Source: Nonomuraea guangzhouensis | Lineage (GTDB): Bacteria; Actinomycetota; Actinomycetes; Streptosporangiales; Streptosporangiaceae | Assembly (NCBI RefSeq): GCF_019396345.1 | Contig: NZ_JAHKRM010000004.1 | Location: forward strand, 434,001-498,000 | Length of the DNA stretch: 64,000 nt | Reading direction: 5' to 3' | Shown here: one piece after another, positions 1-8,759 of the stretch | Layout of the letters: each line of letters opens with the position of its first letter | Position numbering within the stretch: position 1 is the stretch's first letter | Notes under the pieces: generated by a model | Databases searched by the model: none | What the model saw: only the letters and a program-made list of their open reading frames with translations | What the model was told of the DNA's origin: nothing | Position numbers and translations under genes: made by a program

Positions 1-1
1 G

Positions 2-25
2 CGGCTGACACCAAGATGTCAGCCG
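2..25 (-). terminator. Hairpin terminator after the suf operon
   Basis: A perfect 9-bp inverted repeat (CGGCTGACA at 2-10, TGTCAGCCG at 17-25) with a 6-nt loop starts 12 bp beyond the sufT stop. It fits an intrinsic-type terminator for the minus-strand suf transcript. Any T-tract would lie outside the window. Confidence 0.6.
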
Positions 26-36
26 TACAGCAATGA

Positions 37-396
37 TCAGACGTTGAAGCCTAGCATACGAAGCTGCTCGCGCCCTTCGTCAGTGATCTTGTCCGGTCCC
101 CACGGCGGGAGCCAGACCCAATTGATCTTAACATCGGAAACCATGCCCTCGAGCGCGGAATGCGCCTGATCCTCGATGACATCGGTCAGCGGGCAGGCCG
201 CGCTGGTCAGCGTCATGTCGATGGTGGCCACCGGCCGGCCGCCCTCGGCGGGGTCGAGGTTGAGCCCGTAGATCAGGCCCAGGTCGACGACGTTGATGCC
301 GAGCTCGGGGTCGACGACGTCCTTGAGCGCCTCCATGACCTCGTCGACGGTGGCCTCACCATCGAACCCGGTCGGCGTCTCCACCGGCTTGCTCAT
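37..396 (-). CDS. sufT: SufT-type metal-sulfur cluster assembly factor (DUF59/MIP18 family)
   Basis: This 119-aa protein is the last gene of the suf operon. The DUF59 family helps assemble or deliver Fe-S clusters to target proteins. Visible hallmarks are the DPELGINVVDLGLIY segment (about residues 29-43) and the conserved cysteine in TSAACPLTD (about 64-72). The reading frame stays open far upstream, but the ATG at 396 overlaps the sufU stop by 4 bp (ATGA), as at other junctions here, so that start was chosen. It acts in the cytosol, downstream of the SufBCD scaffold. Confidence 0.9.
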   Translation of the reverse strand: MSKPVETPTGFDGEATVDEVMEALKDVVDPELGINVVDLGLIYGLNLDPAEGGRPVATIDMTLTSAACPLTDVIEDQAHSALEGMVSDVKINWVWLPPWGPDKITDEGREQLRMLGFNV

Positions 397-833
397 CGCG
401 CAGCACTCCTCACAACAGCGTCCTTGTAGGCCATCCACGACAGCAGCGCGCACTTGACGCGGGCTGGGAACTTGGCCACGCCCGCGAACGCCACCGCGTC
501 GCCGAGCACGTCCTCGTCGGCCTCCACCTTGCCCCTGCCCTGCATGAGGCGGGTGAACTCGTCGACCACGGACAGCGTGTCCTCGACCGTCGAGCCGGTG
601 GTCAGCTCGTGCAACACCGAGGCGGCGGCCTGGCTGATCGAACAGCCCTGCCCGTCGTAGGAGACGTCCTCGATCTTGCCGGCGTCGCCCAGCTTGACCC
701 GGAGCGTGATCTCGTCGCCGCACGTGGGGTTCACGTGGTGAACCTCGGCGTCGTACGGGTCACGCAGCCCCCGCCCCTGCGGGTGCTTGTAGTGTTCCAG
801 GATCAGTTCCTGGTACATCGACTCGCCGATCAT
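393..833 (-). CDS. sufU: SufU, Zn-dependent sulfurtransferase of Fe-S cluster assembly
   Basis: 146 aa. SufU accepts sulfur from the SufS persulfide and passes it to the SufBCD complex. The three family cysteines are visible: Cys38 in PTCGDE, Cys64 in GQGCSISQA and Cys128 in VKCALLSW; Asp40 is the expected fourth Zn ligand. The ATG lies 2 bp after the sufS stop, so translation is probably coupled. A second in-frame ATG at codon 6 is an alternative start. The length is normal for actinobacterial SufU. Confidence 0.95.
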   Translation of the reverse strand: MIGESMYQELILEHYKHPQGRGLRDPYDAEVHHVNPTCGDEITLRVKLGDAGKIEDVSYDGQGCSISQAAASVLHELTTGSTVEDTLSVVDEFTRLMQGRGKVEADEDVLGDAVAFAGVAKFPARVKCALLSWMAYKDAVVRSAAR

Positions 834-835
834 GG

Positions 836-2098
836 CTATGCGAACACCTTCTGAACATGATGGAGGCCGCGGACCAGGGCGTCGATCTCGCCCGTGGTGT
901 TGTACAGGTAGAACGACGCCCGAGTGGTCGCCGGTATTCCGAACCGCAGGTGGAGCGGCCGGGCGCAGTGGTGCCCGACCCGTACGGCGATGCCGAAGTC
1001 GTCGTCGAGCAGCTGGCCGACGTCGTGCGGGTGGATCCCGTCCAGCGTGAACGACAGGGTGGCGCCCCGCTGGTCGAGCGAGTCGGGCCCGATCAGGCGC
1101 AGCGTGGGCACCTCGCGCAGCGCGTCGAGCGCGTAGGCCGTCAGGCCGCGCTCGTGCGCCTCGATGGCCTCCATGCCGATGCCGGTCAGGTAGTCGACGG
1201 CCGCGCCGAGACCGATGGCCTCGACGATCGGCGGGGTGCCCGCCTCGAACTTGTGCGGCACCGGCGCGTACGTCGAGTGGTCCATCCAGACCGCCTCGAT
1301 CATCTCGCCGCCGCCCATGAACGGGGGCATGGCGTCGAGCAGCTCGGCCCGGCCCCAGAGCACACCGATGCCCGAGGGACCGACCATCTTGTGACCGGTG
1401 AAGGCGACGAAGTCGACGCCCAGCTCGGCCATGTTCACGGCGTGGTGCGGGACCGACTGGGAGGCGTCGAGCATCACCAGCGCGCCCACCTCACGGGCCC
1501 GGCGCAGCACGTCGGCGACCGGGTTGATGGTGCCGAGCACGTTGGACTGATGCGCGATCGACACGATCTTCGTACGCTCAGTGATCAGTCCTGAAATATC
1601 CGAAATATCGAGGCGGCCATCGTCCGTGACACCGAACCACTTGAGCGTCGCGCCGGTGCGCTGCACCAGGAACTGCCACGGCACGATGTTGGAGTGGTGC
1701 TCCATCTCGGAGATGACGACCTCGTCGCCGGGGCCGAGGGTGAAGCGGGGGTCGGTGTTGGCCGGGTTGCCGAAGGAGTAGGCGACCAGGTTGAGCGCCT
1801 CGGAGGCGTTCTTGGTGAAGATCACCTCGTCGCGCGACGGGGCGCCGATGAAGTCGGCCACCTTGTCGCGCGCGTTCTCGAAGGCCTCGGTCGACTCCGC
1901 GCCGAGCGCGTGCATGGCGCGCCCGACGTTGCTGTAGTGCATCGCCAGATGCTCGCGTATGGTCTCGACGACCGCGGTGGGCTTCTGGGAGGAGTTGCCC
2001 GAGTCGAGGTAGACGAGCGGACGCCCGCCGGGCAGCTCGCGGGAGAGAACCGGGAAGTCCTTCCTGATCCTCTCCACGTCCAAGCTGGTGGAAGTCAT
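836..2098 (-). CDS. sufS: SufS cysteine desulfurase (group II)
   Basis: 420 aa, a PLP enzyme that takes sulfur from L-cysteine for cluster assembly. The PLP lysine is Lys237 in FTGHKMVGPSG and the persulfide cysteine is Cys378 in RVGHHCARP, both in group II context. It is the partner of SufU, encoded next. The ATG at 2098 overlaps the end of sufC by 4 bp, consistent with one polycistronic message. Confidence 0.97.
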   Translation of the reverse strand: MTSTSLDVERIRKDFPVLSRELPGGRPLVYLDSGNSSQKPTAVVETIREHLAMHYSNVGRAMHALGAESTEAFENARDKVADFIGAPSRDEVIFTKNASEALNLVAYSFGNPANTDPRFTLGPGDEVVISEMEHHSNIVPWQFLVQRTGATLKWFGVTDDGRLDISDISGLITERTKIVSIAHQSNVLGTINPVADVLRRAREVGALVMLDASQSVPHHAVNMAELGVDFVAFTGHKMVGPSGIGVLWGRAELLDAMPPFMGGGEMIEAVWMDHSTYAPVPHKFEAGTPPIVEAIGLGAAVDYLTGIGMEAIEAHERGLTAYALDALREVPTLRLIGPDSLDQRGATLSFTLDGIHPHDVGQLLDDDFGIAVRVGHHCARPLHLRFGIPATTRASFYLYNTTGEIDALVRGLHHVQKVFA

Positions 2099-2841
2099 AC
2101 AGATGCCTTCGTGTACTGCTCGTAGCCCTCGGCCTCGAGCTTGTCGGCCAGCTCCGGCCCGCCCTCCTCCACGATCTTGCCACCGGCGAAGACGTGCACG
2201 AAGTCGGGCTTCACGTACCGCAGGATGCGGGTGTAGTGCGTGATCAGCAGGACGCCGGTGTCACCCGAGGCGCGGAAGCGGTTGATGCCCTCGGACACCA
2301 CGCGCAGCGCGTCGACGTCGAGCCCGGAGTCGGTCTCGTCGAGCACCGCGATCTTCGGCTTGAGCAGCTCCAGCTGGAGGATCTCGTGGCGCTTCTTCTC
2401 ACCGCCGGAGAAGCCCTCGTTGAGGTTGCGCTGGGCGAACGCGCCGTCGATCTGCAGCGCGTCCATGCCGCCCTTGAGGTCCTTGGCGAACTGACGCAGC
2501 TTGGGGGCCTCGCCGCGGACCGAGGTCACCGCGGTGCGCAGGAAGTTGGAGACCGACACGCCGGGGACCTCGACCGGGTACTGCATGGCGAGGAACAGGC
2601 CGGCGCGGGCCCGCTCGTCGACGGTCAGCTCCAGCAGATCGACGCCGTCGAGCAGCACCTGGCCGCTGGTGATGGTGTATTTCGGGTGGCCGGCGATGGC
2701 GTAGGCGAGGGTGGACTTGCCGGAGCCGTTGGGGCCCATGATGGCGTGGGTCTTGCCCGACTGCACGGTGAGGTTGACGCCGCGCAGGATTTCCTTGTCC
2801 TCGACGGCGACCTTCAGGTCACGGATCTCAAGGGTGGACAT
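2095..2841 (-). CDS. sufC: SufC, ATPase of the SufBCD scaffold
   Basis: 248 aa. This soluble ABC-type ATPase drives conformational change in the SufBCD complex during Fe-S assembly. Walker A is GPNGSGKST (about 36-44), the signature is FSGGEKKR (about 144-151) and Walker B is IAVLDETD (about 164-171). The frame is open upstream, but the ATG at 2841 matches the conserved N-terminus (MSTLEIRDLKV) and lies 5 bp after the ferredoxin stop. There are no membrane segments, as expected. Confidence 0.97.
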   Translation of the reverse strand: MSTLEIRDLKVAVEDKEILRGVNLTVQSGKTHAIMGPNGSGKSTLAYAIAGHPKYTITSGQVLLDGVDLLELTVDERARAGLFLAMQYPVEVPGVSVSNFLRTAVTSVRGEAPKLRQFAKDLKGGMDALQIDGAFAQRNLNEGFSGGEKKRHEILQLELLKPKIAVLDETDSGLDVDALRVVSEGINRFRASGDTGVLLITHYTRILRYVKPDFVHVFAGGKIVEEGGPELADKLEAEGYEQYTKASV

Positions 2842-2846
2842 GTGTT

Positions 2847-3164
2847 TTATGACTCCTTCGAGAGCGAGACGAGGACGTCGTCGCCGTCGATCTGGACTGT
2901 GTAGACGTTCACGGGTCTGGTGGCGGGCGGCCCGGTGGGTTTGCCGGAGCGGACGTCGAAGCACGAGCCGTGCAACCAGCATTCGAGCGTGCCGTCGTAG
3001 ACCTCCCCCTCGCTGAGCTTCACCTCGGCGTGGGAGCAGACGTCGTGCAGGGCGAACACCTCGCCGCCCTTGCGGACCAGCGCTACCGGGGTCTCCCCCA
3101 CCTCCACGCCGATCACGCCGCCGTCGGGGATGTCCTCGACCTTGCACACCTTCTCAAGACTCAT
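2847..3164 (-). CDS. Small Rieske-type [2Fe-2S] ferredoxin in the suf operon
   Basis: 105 aa, soluble, with no signal peptide. The Rieske ligands are visible as Cys43 and His45 (CSH) and Cys62 and His65 (CWLH). The extra disulfide cysteines of respiratory Rieske proteins are absent, as in bacterial biphenyl-dioxygenase-type ferredoxins. It sits between sufD (4-bp overlap) and sufC. Family knowledge suggests an electron-transfer protein, perhaps supplying reductant during cluster assembly; this role is inferred from position only. Confidence 0.9.
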   Translation of the reverse strand: MSLEKVCKVEDIPDGGVIGVEVGETPVALVRKGGEVFALHDVCSHAEVKLSEGEVYDGTLECWLHGSCFDVRSGKPTGPPATRPVNVYTVQIDGDDVLVSLSKES

Positions 3165-4285
3165 CGCGCGAGCTCCGCCTCCACCGCGTTCAGCACGCGA
3201 TCGCGGATCTCCGCCACCTGGATCTTCTCGATGAGCTGGCCGAGGAAGCCCTTGATGACCAGGCGCCGGGCCTCGTCGAAGGGGATGCCGCGGGCCTGCA
3301 GGTAGAAGATGTGCTCGTCGTCGAGGCGCCCGGAGGCGCTGGCGTGGCCGGCGCCGGCCACCTCGCCGGTGAGGATCTCCAGGTTGGGCACCGAGTCGGC
3401 GCGGGCGCCGTCGGTGAGGATCAGGTTGCGGTTGAGCTCATAGGTGTCGGTGCCCTCGGCCTCGACCCTGATGATCACATCGCCGATCCATACGGCGTGC
3501 GCGTCCTCGCCCTGCAGGGCGCCGCGGTAGTCGACGTTGCTCTTGCAGTGGGGCTGCGAGTGGTCGACCAGGAGGCGGTGCTCCAGGTGCTGACCCGCGT
3601 CGACGAAGTAGACGCCGGACAGGTCGGCGTCGCCGCCCGGGCCGGTGTAGGACACGCTCGGCGACAGGCGCACCAGGTCGCCGCCCAGGGTCACCACGAA
3701 GCCCTTGAACGTGGCGTCCTTGGCGAGCTGGGCGTGGTGGTGGGAGACGTGTACGGCGTCGTCGTCCCAGTCCTGGAGGCTGACGACCTTGAGCGTGGCG
3801 CCGTCGCCGACGACGAACTCGACGTTGTCGGCGTAGACCGCGCTGCCCTGGTGCTCGATGACGACCACGGCCTCGGCCAGCGGCTCCACCACGACCACGA
3901 TGTGGCCGTAGGTGACCCCGTCGCTACCGCCGCCGCGCACCTCGATGCGGATCTCCTCGGCGGGCACCGACTCCTTGGGCACGGTCACGACCAGCGCCTT
4001 CTCGAAGGCGTTGTAGGCCTGCGCGCTGACGCGGTCGGCCGGCACGTACGCCTTGCCGATGCGCGCGTCCTCGCGACCGACCCACTCGGCGGTGACGCCC
4101 GCCGGGGCGTAGGCCTGGGTGAGCACCCGCCCGGTGATCTCCGCCTTGCCGCTGTGCAGGCCCTTCAGGCGGGACAGCGGCGTGAAACGCCACGCCTCTT
4201 CGCGCCCCGTCGGGACCTCGAAGTCGTCCAGGTCGTAGGACGCCTTCTCGTGCAGGGTCGACAAGGGCTTCTCGGTCAGGCCCAT
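3161..4285 (-). CDS. sufD: SufD, scaffold subunit of Fe-S assembly
   Basis: 374 aa with the right-handed beta-helix core typical of SufB/SufD. The C-terminal part contains a SufD-like ASASGRLDDEHIFYLQARGI stretch followed by helices. It pairs with SufB and SufC to build clusters. The ATG at 4285 shares its A with the TGA of sufB (TGATG). An N-terminal extension in frame would run into sufB and was rejected. Confidence 0.95.
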   Translation of the reverse strand: MGLTEKPLSTLHEKASYDLDDFEVPTGREEAWRFTPLSRLKGLHSGKAEITGRVLTQAYAPAGVTAEWVGREDARIGKAYVPADRVSAQAYNAFEKALVVTVPKESVPAEEIRIEVRGGGSDGVTYGHIVVVVEPLAEAVVVIEHQGSAVYADNVEFVVGDGATLKVVSLQDWDDDAVHVSHHHAQLAKDATFKGFVVTLGGDLVRLSPSVSYTGPGGDADLSGVYFVDAGQHLEHRLLVDHSQPHCKSNVDYRGALQGEDAHAVWIGDVIIRVEAEGTDTYELNRNLILTDGARADSVPNLEILTGEVAGAGHASASGRLDDEHIFYLQARGIPFDEARRLVIKGFLGQLIEKIQVAEIRDRVLNAVEAELAR

Positions 4286-5697
4286 CAGCCGACGGCTCCT
4301 TCCATCTGCAGCTCGATGAGGCGGTTGAGCTCGAGGGCGTACTCCATGGGGAGCTCGCGCGCGATCGGCTCGACGAAGCCGCGCACGATCATCGCCATCG
4401 CCTCGTCCTCGCCCAGACCGCGGCTCATGAGATAGAACAGCTGGTCCTCGCTCACCTTGGAGACCGTGGCCTCGTGCCCCATCGAGACGTCGTCCTCGCG
4501 GACGTCGACGTAGGGGTAGGTGTCGGAGCGGCTGATCTGGTCGACCAGGAGCGCGTCGCACTTGACCGTGCTGGCGCTGCCGTGGGCACCTTCCTCGATC
4601 TGGACGAGACCGCGGTAGGAGGTGCGGCCGCCGCCGCGCGCCACCGACTTGGAGATGACGGTGGAGCTCGTGTGCGGCGCCAGGTGCACCATCTTGGAAC
4701 CGGCGTCCTGGTGCTGGCCCTCGCCCGCGAAGGCGACGCTCAGCGTCTCACCCTTGGCGTGCTCGCCCATCAGGTAGACGGCCGGGTACTTCATGGTGAC
4801 CTTGGAGCCGATGTTGCCGTCGATCCACTCCATGGTCGCGCCCTCGTAGGCGACGGCGCGCTTGGTGACCAGGTTGTAGACGTTGTTGGACCAGTTCTGG
4901 ATGGTCGTGTAACGGCAGCGGGCGTTCTTCTTCACGACGATCTCGACGACCGCGGAGTGCAGCGAGTCGGAGGAGTAGATCGGCGCGGTGCAGCCCTCGA
5001 CGTAGTGGACGTAGCTGCCCTCGTCGACGATGATCAGCGTCCGCTCGAACTGGCCCATGTTCTCGGTGTTGATCCGGAAGTAGGCCTGCAGCGGGATCTC
5101 GACCTCGACGTTCGGCGGCACGTAGATGAACGAGCCACCGGACCACACGGAGGTGTTGAGCGCGGCGAACTTGTTGTCGCCGACCGGGATGACCGAGCCG
5201 AAGTACTCCTTGAAGAGCTCCTCGTGCTCCCTCAGGCCCGTGTCGGTGTCGACGAAGATGACGCCCTTCTCCTCGAGGTCCTCACGGATCTTGTGGTAGA
5301 CGACCTCGGATTCGTACTGGGCGGCGACACCGGCGATGAGGCGCTGCTTCTCCGCCTCGGGGATACCGAGCTTGTCATAGGTGTTCTTGATGTCGTCGGG
5401 CAGCTCGTCCCAGGAAGCGGCCTGCTTCTCGGTCGAGCGCACGAAGTATTTGATGTTGTCGAAGTCGATGCCCGTGAGGTCGGAACCCCAGGTGGGCAGG
5501 GGCTTCTTGCCGAACAGGCGGAGGCCCTTCAGGCGAAGGTCGAGCATCCACTCCGGCTCGTTCTTGAGCGCGGAGATGTTGCGCACGACCTCCTCGGACA
5601 GGCCGCGCTTGGCCACCGCTCCTGCGGCATCCGAGTCGGACCAGCCGAACTTGTAATTCCCGAGGCCTTCCAGCTCCGGGCGGTCGGTGACAGTCAC
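4285..5697 (-). CDS. sufB: SufB, scaffold subunit of Fe-S assembly
   Basis: 470 aa, the most conserved Suf protein and the site of nascent cluster formation in the SufBC2D complex. The central [20 protein letters not shown] and [19 protein letters not shown] segments are diagnostic. The start overlaps the sufR stop by 4 bp, so sufR and sufB are translationally coupled. Length is normal for the family (about 470 aa). Confidence 0.97.
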   Translation of the reverse strand: MTVTDRPELEGLGNYKFGWSDSDAAGAVAKRGLSEEVVRNISALKNEPEWMLDLRLKGLRLFGKKPLPTWGSDLTGIDFDNIKYFVRSTEKQAASWDELPDDIKNTYDKLGIPEAEKQRLIAGVAAQYESEVVYHKIREDLEEKGVIFVDTDTGLREHEELFKEYFGSVIPVGDNKFAALNTSVWSGGSFIYVPPNVEVEIPLQAYFRINTENMGQFERTLIIVDEGSYVHYVEGCTAPIYSSDSLHSAVVEIVVKKNARCRYTTIQNWSNNVYNLVTKRAVAYEGATMEWIDGNIGSKVTMKYPAVYLMGEHAKGETLSVAFAGEGQHQDAGSKMVHLAPHTSSTVISKSVARGGGRTSYRGLVQIEEGAHGSASTVKCDALLVDQISRSDTYPYVDVREDDVSMGHEATVSKVSEDQLFYLMSRGLGEDEAMAMIVRGFVEPIARELPMEYALELNRLIELQMEGAVG

Positions 5698-6416
5698 CTT
5701 CCGGTCTCCTTGCTTTTGTCGCTATGGGTGGCCCTGCTCGTTGCAAGGCCCAGCGCGTGCGGGCTCACATGGGTGGTGCAGACCCCGTCGCCGTGCGCGA
5801 TCGTGGCCAGGCGCTGCACCGGGGTGCCGAGCAGCTGCGCGAACGCCTCCGTCTCGGCCTCACACAGCTGCGGGAACTCCGCCGCCACGTGCGCCACCGG
5901 GCAGTGGTGCTGGCAGAGCTGGTCGCCGCCGGACTTGGCCTTGGTGGCCGAGGCGGCATACCCCTCCGCCGACAGCGCCTGCGCCAGCACTTGTACGCGC
6001 TGGTCGGCCGGCACCGTCAGCATGACCGGCTCCAGCCGTCGCATCAGGCTGGACACCTGCGAGCGGGCGAAGTCGGTCACTGCTTTCTCGCCCACCCGCT
6101 CGGCCAGGAAGCGCAACACGCTGTTGGCCAGGTCGTCATAGGCGTGCTCGAAAGCACTGCGCCCCGCGTCGGTGATGGCGAACAGCTTGGCCGGTCGCCC
6201 TCGTCCGCGCTGTCCGCGCGGCCGTACTGTACGAGGCTCGATCATCCCGTCGGCCAGCAGCGCGTCGAGGTGACGGCGGACGGCGGCGGGCGTGAGCCCG
6301 AGCCGCTCGCCCAGCGCGACCGCCGCGACGGGACCGTGCTCAAGGATCAGCCGAGCGACCCGGGCGCGGGTGCCGCGCTCGTGTCCTGGCTCGATCGACG
6401 TGGGCACGTTTTTCAC
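5694..6416 (-). CDS. sufR: SufR, Fe-S-sensing repressor of the suf operon
   Basis: 240 aa. An N-terminal winged helix-turn-helix (about residues 15-80) is followed by a C-terminal cluster-binding region with Cys168, Cys172, Cys185 and Cys213. SufR of this family holds a [4Fe-4S] cluster and represses suf when clusters are plentiful. The start is a GTG at 6416 with no well-spaced Shine-Dalgarno sequence; a second GTG lies three codons on. The GTG falls inside the predicted operator (6413-6427), so the message may be leaderless or nearly so. Confidence 0.92.
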   Translation of the reverse strand: MKNVPTSIEPGHERGTRARVARLILEHGPVAAVALGERLGLTPAAVRRHLDALLADGMIEPRTVRPRGQRGRGRPAKLFAITDAGRSAFEHAYDDLANSVLRFLAERVGEKAVTDFARSQVSSLMRRLEPVMLTVPADQRVQVLAQALSAEGYAASATKAKSGGDQLCQHHCPVAHVAAEFPQLCEAETEAFAQLLGTPVQRLATIAHGDGVCTTHVSPHALGLATSRATHSDKSKETGR

Positions 6417-6427
6417 AACATCAGTGT
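6413..6427 (-). promoter_or_regulatory. Predicted SufR operator overlapping the sufR start codon
   Basis: On the coding strand the sequence is ACACT-GATGT-TGTGA. From memory, this equals the ACACT-N5-TGTGA inverted repeat described for Mycobacterium tuberculosis SufR. It covers the GTG start at 6416. Placement at the head of the suf operon fits autorepression. Confidence 0.65.
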
Positions 6428-6487
6428 GCCGTAATTCCTTCCCGCTTCACAAATGGATCCAAGAAGACGAGGAATGGAATTTCTCAC

Positions 6488-6506
6488 GCAGGGTAGGCTT
6501 ACCTAA
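6488..6506 (-). promoter_or_regulatory. Predicted IdeR/DtxR iron box upstream of sufR
   Basis: The minus strand reads TTAGGTAAGCCTACCCTGC. It matches the DtxR/IdeR consensus TWAGGTWAGSCTWACCTWA at 16 of 19 positions, with a perfect left half. It lies about 72 bp upstream of sufR and overlaps the stop codon of the preceding MFS gene. It suggests iron-dependent control of suf in addition to SufR. Activation or repression cannot be told from sequence. Confidence 0.6.
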
Positions 6507-7722
6507 CTCGGCCGATGACCAGGAACGTCACCGCCGAGCAGACGATGAGCCCGAGCATCACCGAGGCCATCGGCACTGCCGTGGCCGCGCCCACCAGGCC
6601 GACCAGCGGCGCGGCCAAGGCGCCCAGCGCGAACTGGAGCACGCCGAGCAGCGCCGAGGCACTGCCCGCGATCTGCTGCGGCTGGCTGGCCAGGGCCAGC
6701 GCGCCGGTGCCCGGAAGCACCAGGCCCTGGCCGCACATGATAACGAACAGCGCGGCGACGATGCCCGGAAGGCCCAGCCCGAGTACGGCGGCGGCCAGCA
6801 GCAGCGCCGCCCCGGCCAGAGCCACGCACAGGCCGGCGACCACCAGGCGGGCCGGCGCCACCCGTCCCGAGAGCCGCCCGCCGACCTGGGCCATGAGGGT
6901 CAGGCCGAGCGCGTTGAGCCCGAAGATGAGCGAATACTGCTGCGGGGTGGCGTGGTACACCTCCTGCAGCACGAACGGCGAGCCGGAGATGTAGCCGAAC
7001 ATGGCGGCGAAGGCCAGCCCGGCGGTCAGCGCGCCGCCCATGAACGAGCGGTCGCGCAGCAGCCGCCAGAAGGTGCGCACGGTGTGCTTGAGGCCGCCGC
7101 TCTCCCGCTGGTGGACGGGCAGCGTCTCGCGGACCCCGCCGAGCATGGCCACGAGCAGCACGATCCCGGCGATGCTCAGCGCGACGAACACGCCGCGCCA
7201 GGAGGTGAAGGCGAGCAGTTGCGCGCCCATGATCGGAGCCAGGATCGGCGCGAGGCCGCTGACGAGCATGAGCGTGGCGAAGATGCGCGCGATGGCGGCG
7301 CCGTCGTAGAGGTCGCGGACGACGGCCCGGACGATGACCAGGGCCGCGCCGCCGAGGATGCCCTGCAGCAGGCGGAACACGATGAGCACGGGCACCGAGG
7401 GGGCGAAGGCGCACAGCAGCGAGGCGAGCGCGTACCCGGCCACGCCCACCATCAGCGGCAGCCGCCGGCCACGCACATCGCTCACCGGTCCGGCGACCAC
7501 CTGGCCGACGGAGACGCCGATGAGGCAGGCGGTGAGCGTGAGCTGTACCTGCGCGGGGGTGCTGAGCAGTTCGCCGGTGATGGCGGGCAGCGCGGGCAGG
7601 TACATGTCGATCGAGAGCGGGCCGATGGCCGACAGCGCTCCCAGGACGAGCAGGAGAAGTCCGCGGCGCTTCTCCTTGACGACAGGTGACGTGATGACTG
7701 GCGTGGCTTCTGCCACGGACAT
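6499..7722 (-). CDS. MFS drug-efflux transporter, Bcr/CflA type
   Basis: 407 aa and strongly hydrophobic, with about 12 membrane helices. The DVRGRR loop after helix 2 (PVSDVRGRRLPL) is the MFS motif A region, and the fold matches Bcr/CflA-type proton antiporters that export drugs such as bicyclomycin or chloramphenicol. Substrate unknown. The ATG at 7722 has a purine-rich ribosome site (GAGGGAGAGGGG); an in-frame TTG 18 codons upstream is a less likely start. The ribosome site is buried in a hairpin (7726-7775), hinting at translational control. Confidence 0.85.
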   Translation of the reverse strand: MSVAEATPVITSPVVKEKRRGLLLLVLGALSAIGPLSIDMYLPALPAITGELLSTPAQVQLTLTACLIGVSVGQVVAGPVSDVRGRRLPLMVGVAGYALASLLCAFAPSVPVLIVFRLLQGILGGAALVIVRAVVRDLYDGAAIARIFATLMLVSGLAPILAPIMGAQLLAFTSWRGVFVALSIAGIVLLVAMLGGVRETLPVHQRESGGLKHTVRTFWRLLRDRSFMGGALTAGLAFAAMFGYISGSPFVLQEVYHATPQQYSLIFGLNALGLTLMAQVGGRLSGRVAPARLVVAGLCVALAGAALLLAAAVLGLGLPGIVAALFVIMCGQGLVLPGTGALALASQPQQIAGSASALLGVLQFALGALAAPLVGLVGAATAVPMASVMLGLIVCSAVTFLVIGRVR

Positions 7723-7725
7723 GCG

Positions 7726-7775
7726 TGAACCCCTCTCCCTCGCAGGCGTGTGACCCACGAGGGCCGAGGGGTTCA
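7726..7775 (-). promoter_or_regulatory. Leader hairpin sequestering the MFS ribosome-binding site
   Basis: An outer 10-bp stem (7726-7735 with 7766-7775) and an inner 6-bp stem (7737-7742 with 7758-7763) form almost one continuous hairpin. Its 3' strand contains the GAGGGAGAGGGG ribosome site of the efflux gene. A CATAAT -10-like hexamer lies upstream at 7803-7808 (minus strand). This layout resembles translational attenuators of resistance genes, but no clear short leader peptide is resolved. Confidence 0.5.
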
Positions 7776-7814
7776 ACCAAGATCCGGTCGGCCAGATTCC
7801 CGATTATGGGATGT

Positions 7815-8591
7815 TTAGCTGATTTCGCGGAGTTGGATCACGGAGAGTGCCGCTCCCTGCGGGTCGGTGAGCATGGCGAACCGTCCAGGAGGCGCGTCCA
7901 TGGCGCTGACGAGGATCGTGGCCCCCGCCCGCTCGGCCGCGCCGACGGTGGCGTCGAGGTCGGCGACGGCGAAGTAGGTCATCCAGTGGGAGGGCGTCTC
8001 CGGCGGGTACTGCGGCGCCATCTCGATCATGCCGGCGATGCTCGCGTCCCCGGCGTGCCATTCGGTGTACTTGACGCCCTCCATCTCCTGGAGGTGGGGG
8101 GTCCAGCCGAAGACGGCCGAGTAGAAGCGCTCCGCGGCGGCGACGTCACGGGTGACGAGCTCGTTCCAGCAGAACGAGGTCGGCTCGTTGACCAGCTCGG
8201 CGCCCTGGTGCCGGCCGGCCTCCCAGATCGAGACGAACGACCCGTCGGGCGACTGGAAGACGGCCATGGCGCCTTCCTCGAACACCTGCATGGGCTCCAT
8301 GACGACGGTCCCGCCCGCGTTCCTGACCCGGTCGGCGGTGGCGGCGGCGTCTTCGGTGGTGATGTAGGTGTTCCAGGTCGCGGGCAGGCCCTCGCCGAAG
8401 ACGGGGCCCACTCCGGCGACCTTCCTGCCGTCGCAGGTGAACTGGCCGTAGCCGCCGGCCGCCGGATCGTCGATCATCTCCGCCCGCCAGCCGAAGACCT
8501 CGTCGTAGAAGCGGACGGACGCCTCGACGTCGGTGCTCGACAGATCCACCCAGCATGGGACGCCGGGCGCATAGCCACTGCGTTGTGACAT
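7815..8591 (-). CDS. Two-domain VOC (glyoxalase/bleomycin-resistance fold) protein
   Basis: 258 aa with two VOC repeats. The first starts near PCWVDLSSTDVEASVRFYDEVFGW; the second starts near SFCWNELVTRDVAAAERFYS. VOC proteins bind metal and act as lyases, dioxygenases or antibiotic-binding proteins. Here the specific reaction is unknown. The ATG at 8591 is preceded by a perfect AGGAGGT, which outweighs an ATG nine codons upstream. It lies upstream of the MFS gene on the same strand but with a separate apparent promoter between them. Confidence 0.85.
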   Translation of the reverse strand: MSQRSGYAPGVPCWVDLSSTDVEASVRFYDEVFGWRAEMIDDPAAGGYGQFTCDGRKVAGVGPVFGEGLPATWNTYITTEDAAATADRVRNAGGTVVMEPMQVFEEGAMAVFQSPDGSFVSIWEAGRHQGAELVNEPTSFCWNELVTRDVAAAERFYSAVFGWTPHLQEMEGVKYTEWHAGDASIAGMIEMAPQYPPETPSHWMTYFAVADLDATVGAAERAGATILVSAMDAPPGRFAMLTDPQGAALSVIQLREIS

Positions 8592-8759
8592 GGCAACCTC
8601 CTGTGATGTGGACGTCACTCTCAGACTTTCACTCCTGGTGGGGACTTTCCGAGAAATGGCCGGGTCAACAGCTGTCCATATCCGGCCACGACCCGGCCTG
8701 GCGGAGGACCGGGTGGGTTGCCAGGCGGACCGTCACGGACAGTCCCTAAACTCGTGGCC

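Noticed and set aside
37..723. Long frame through sufT into the sufU region
   Set aside because: The upstream part is Arg/Gly-rich and overlaps sufU in another frame; the ATG at 396 with ATGA overlap is the real start.
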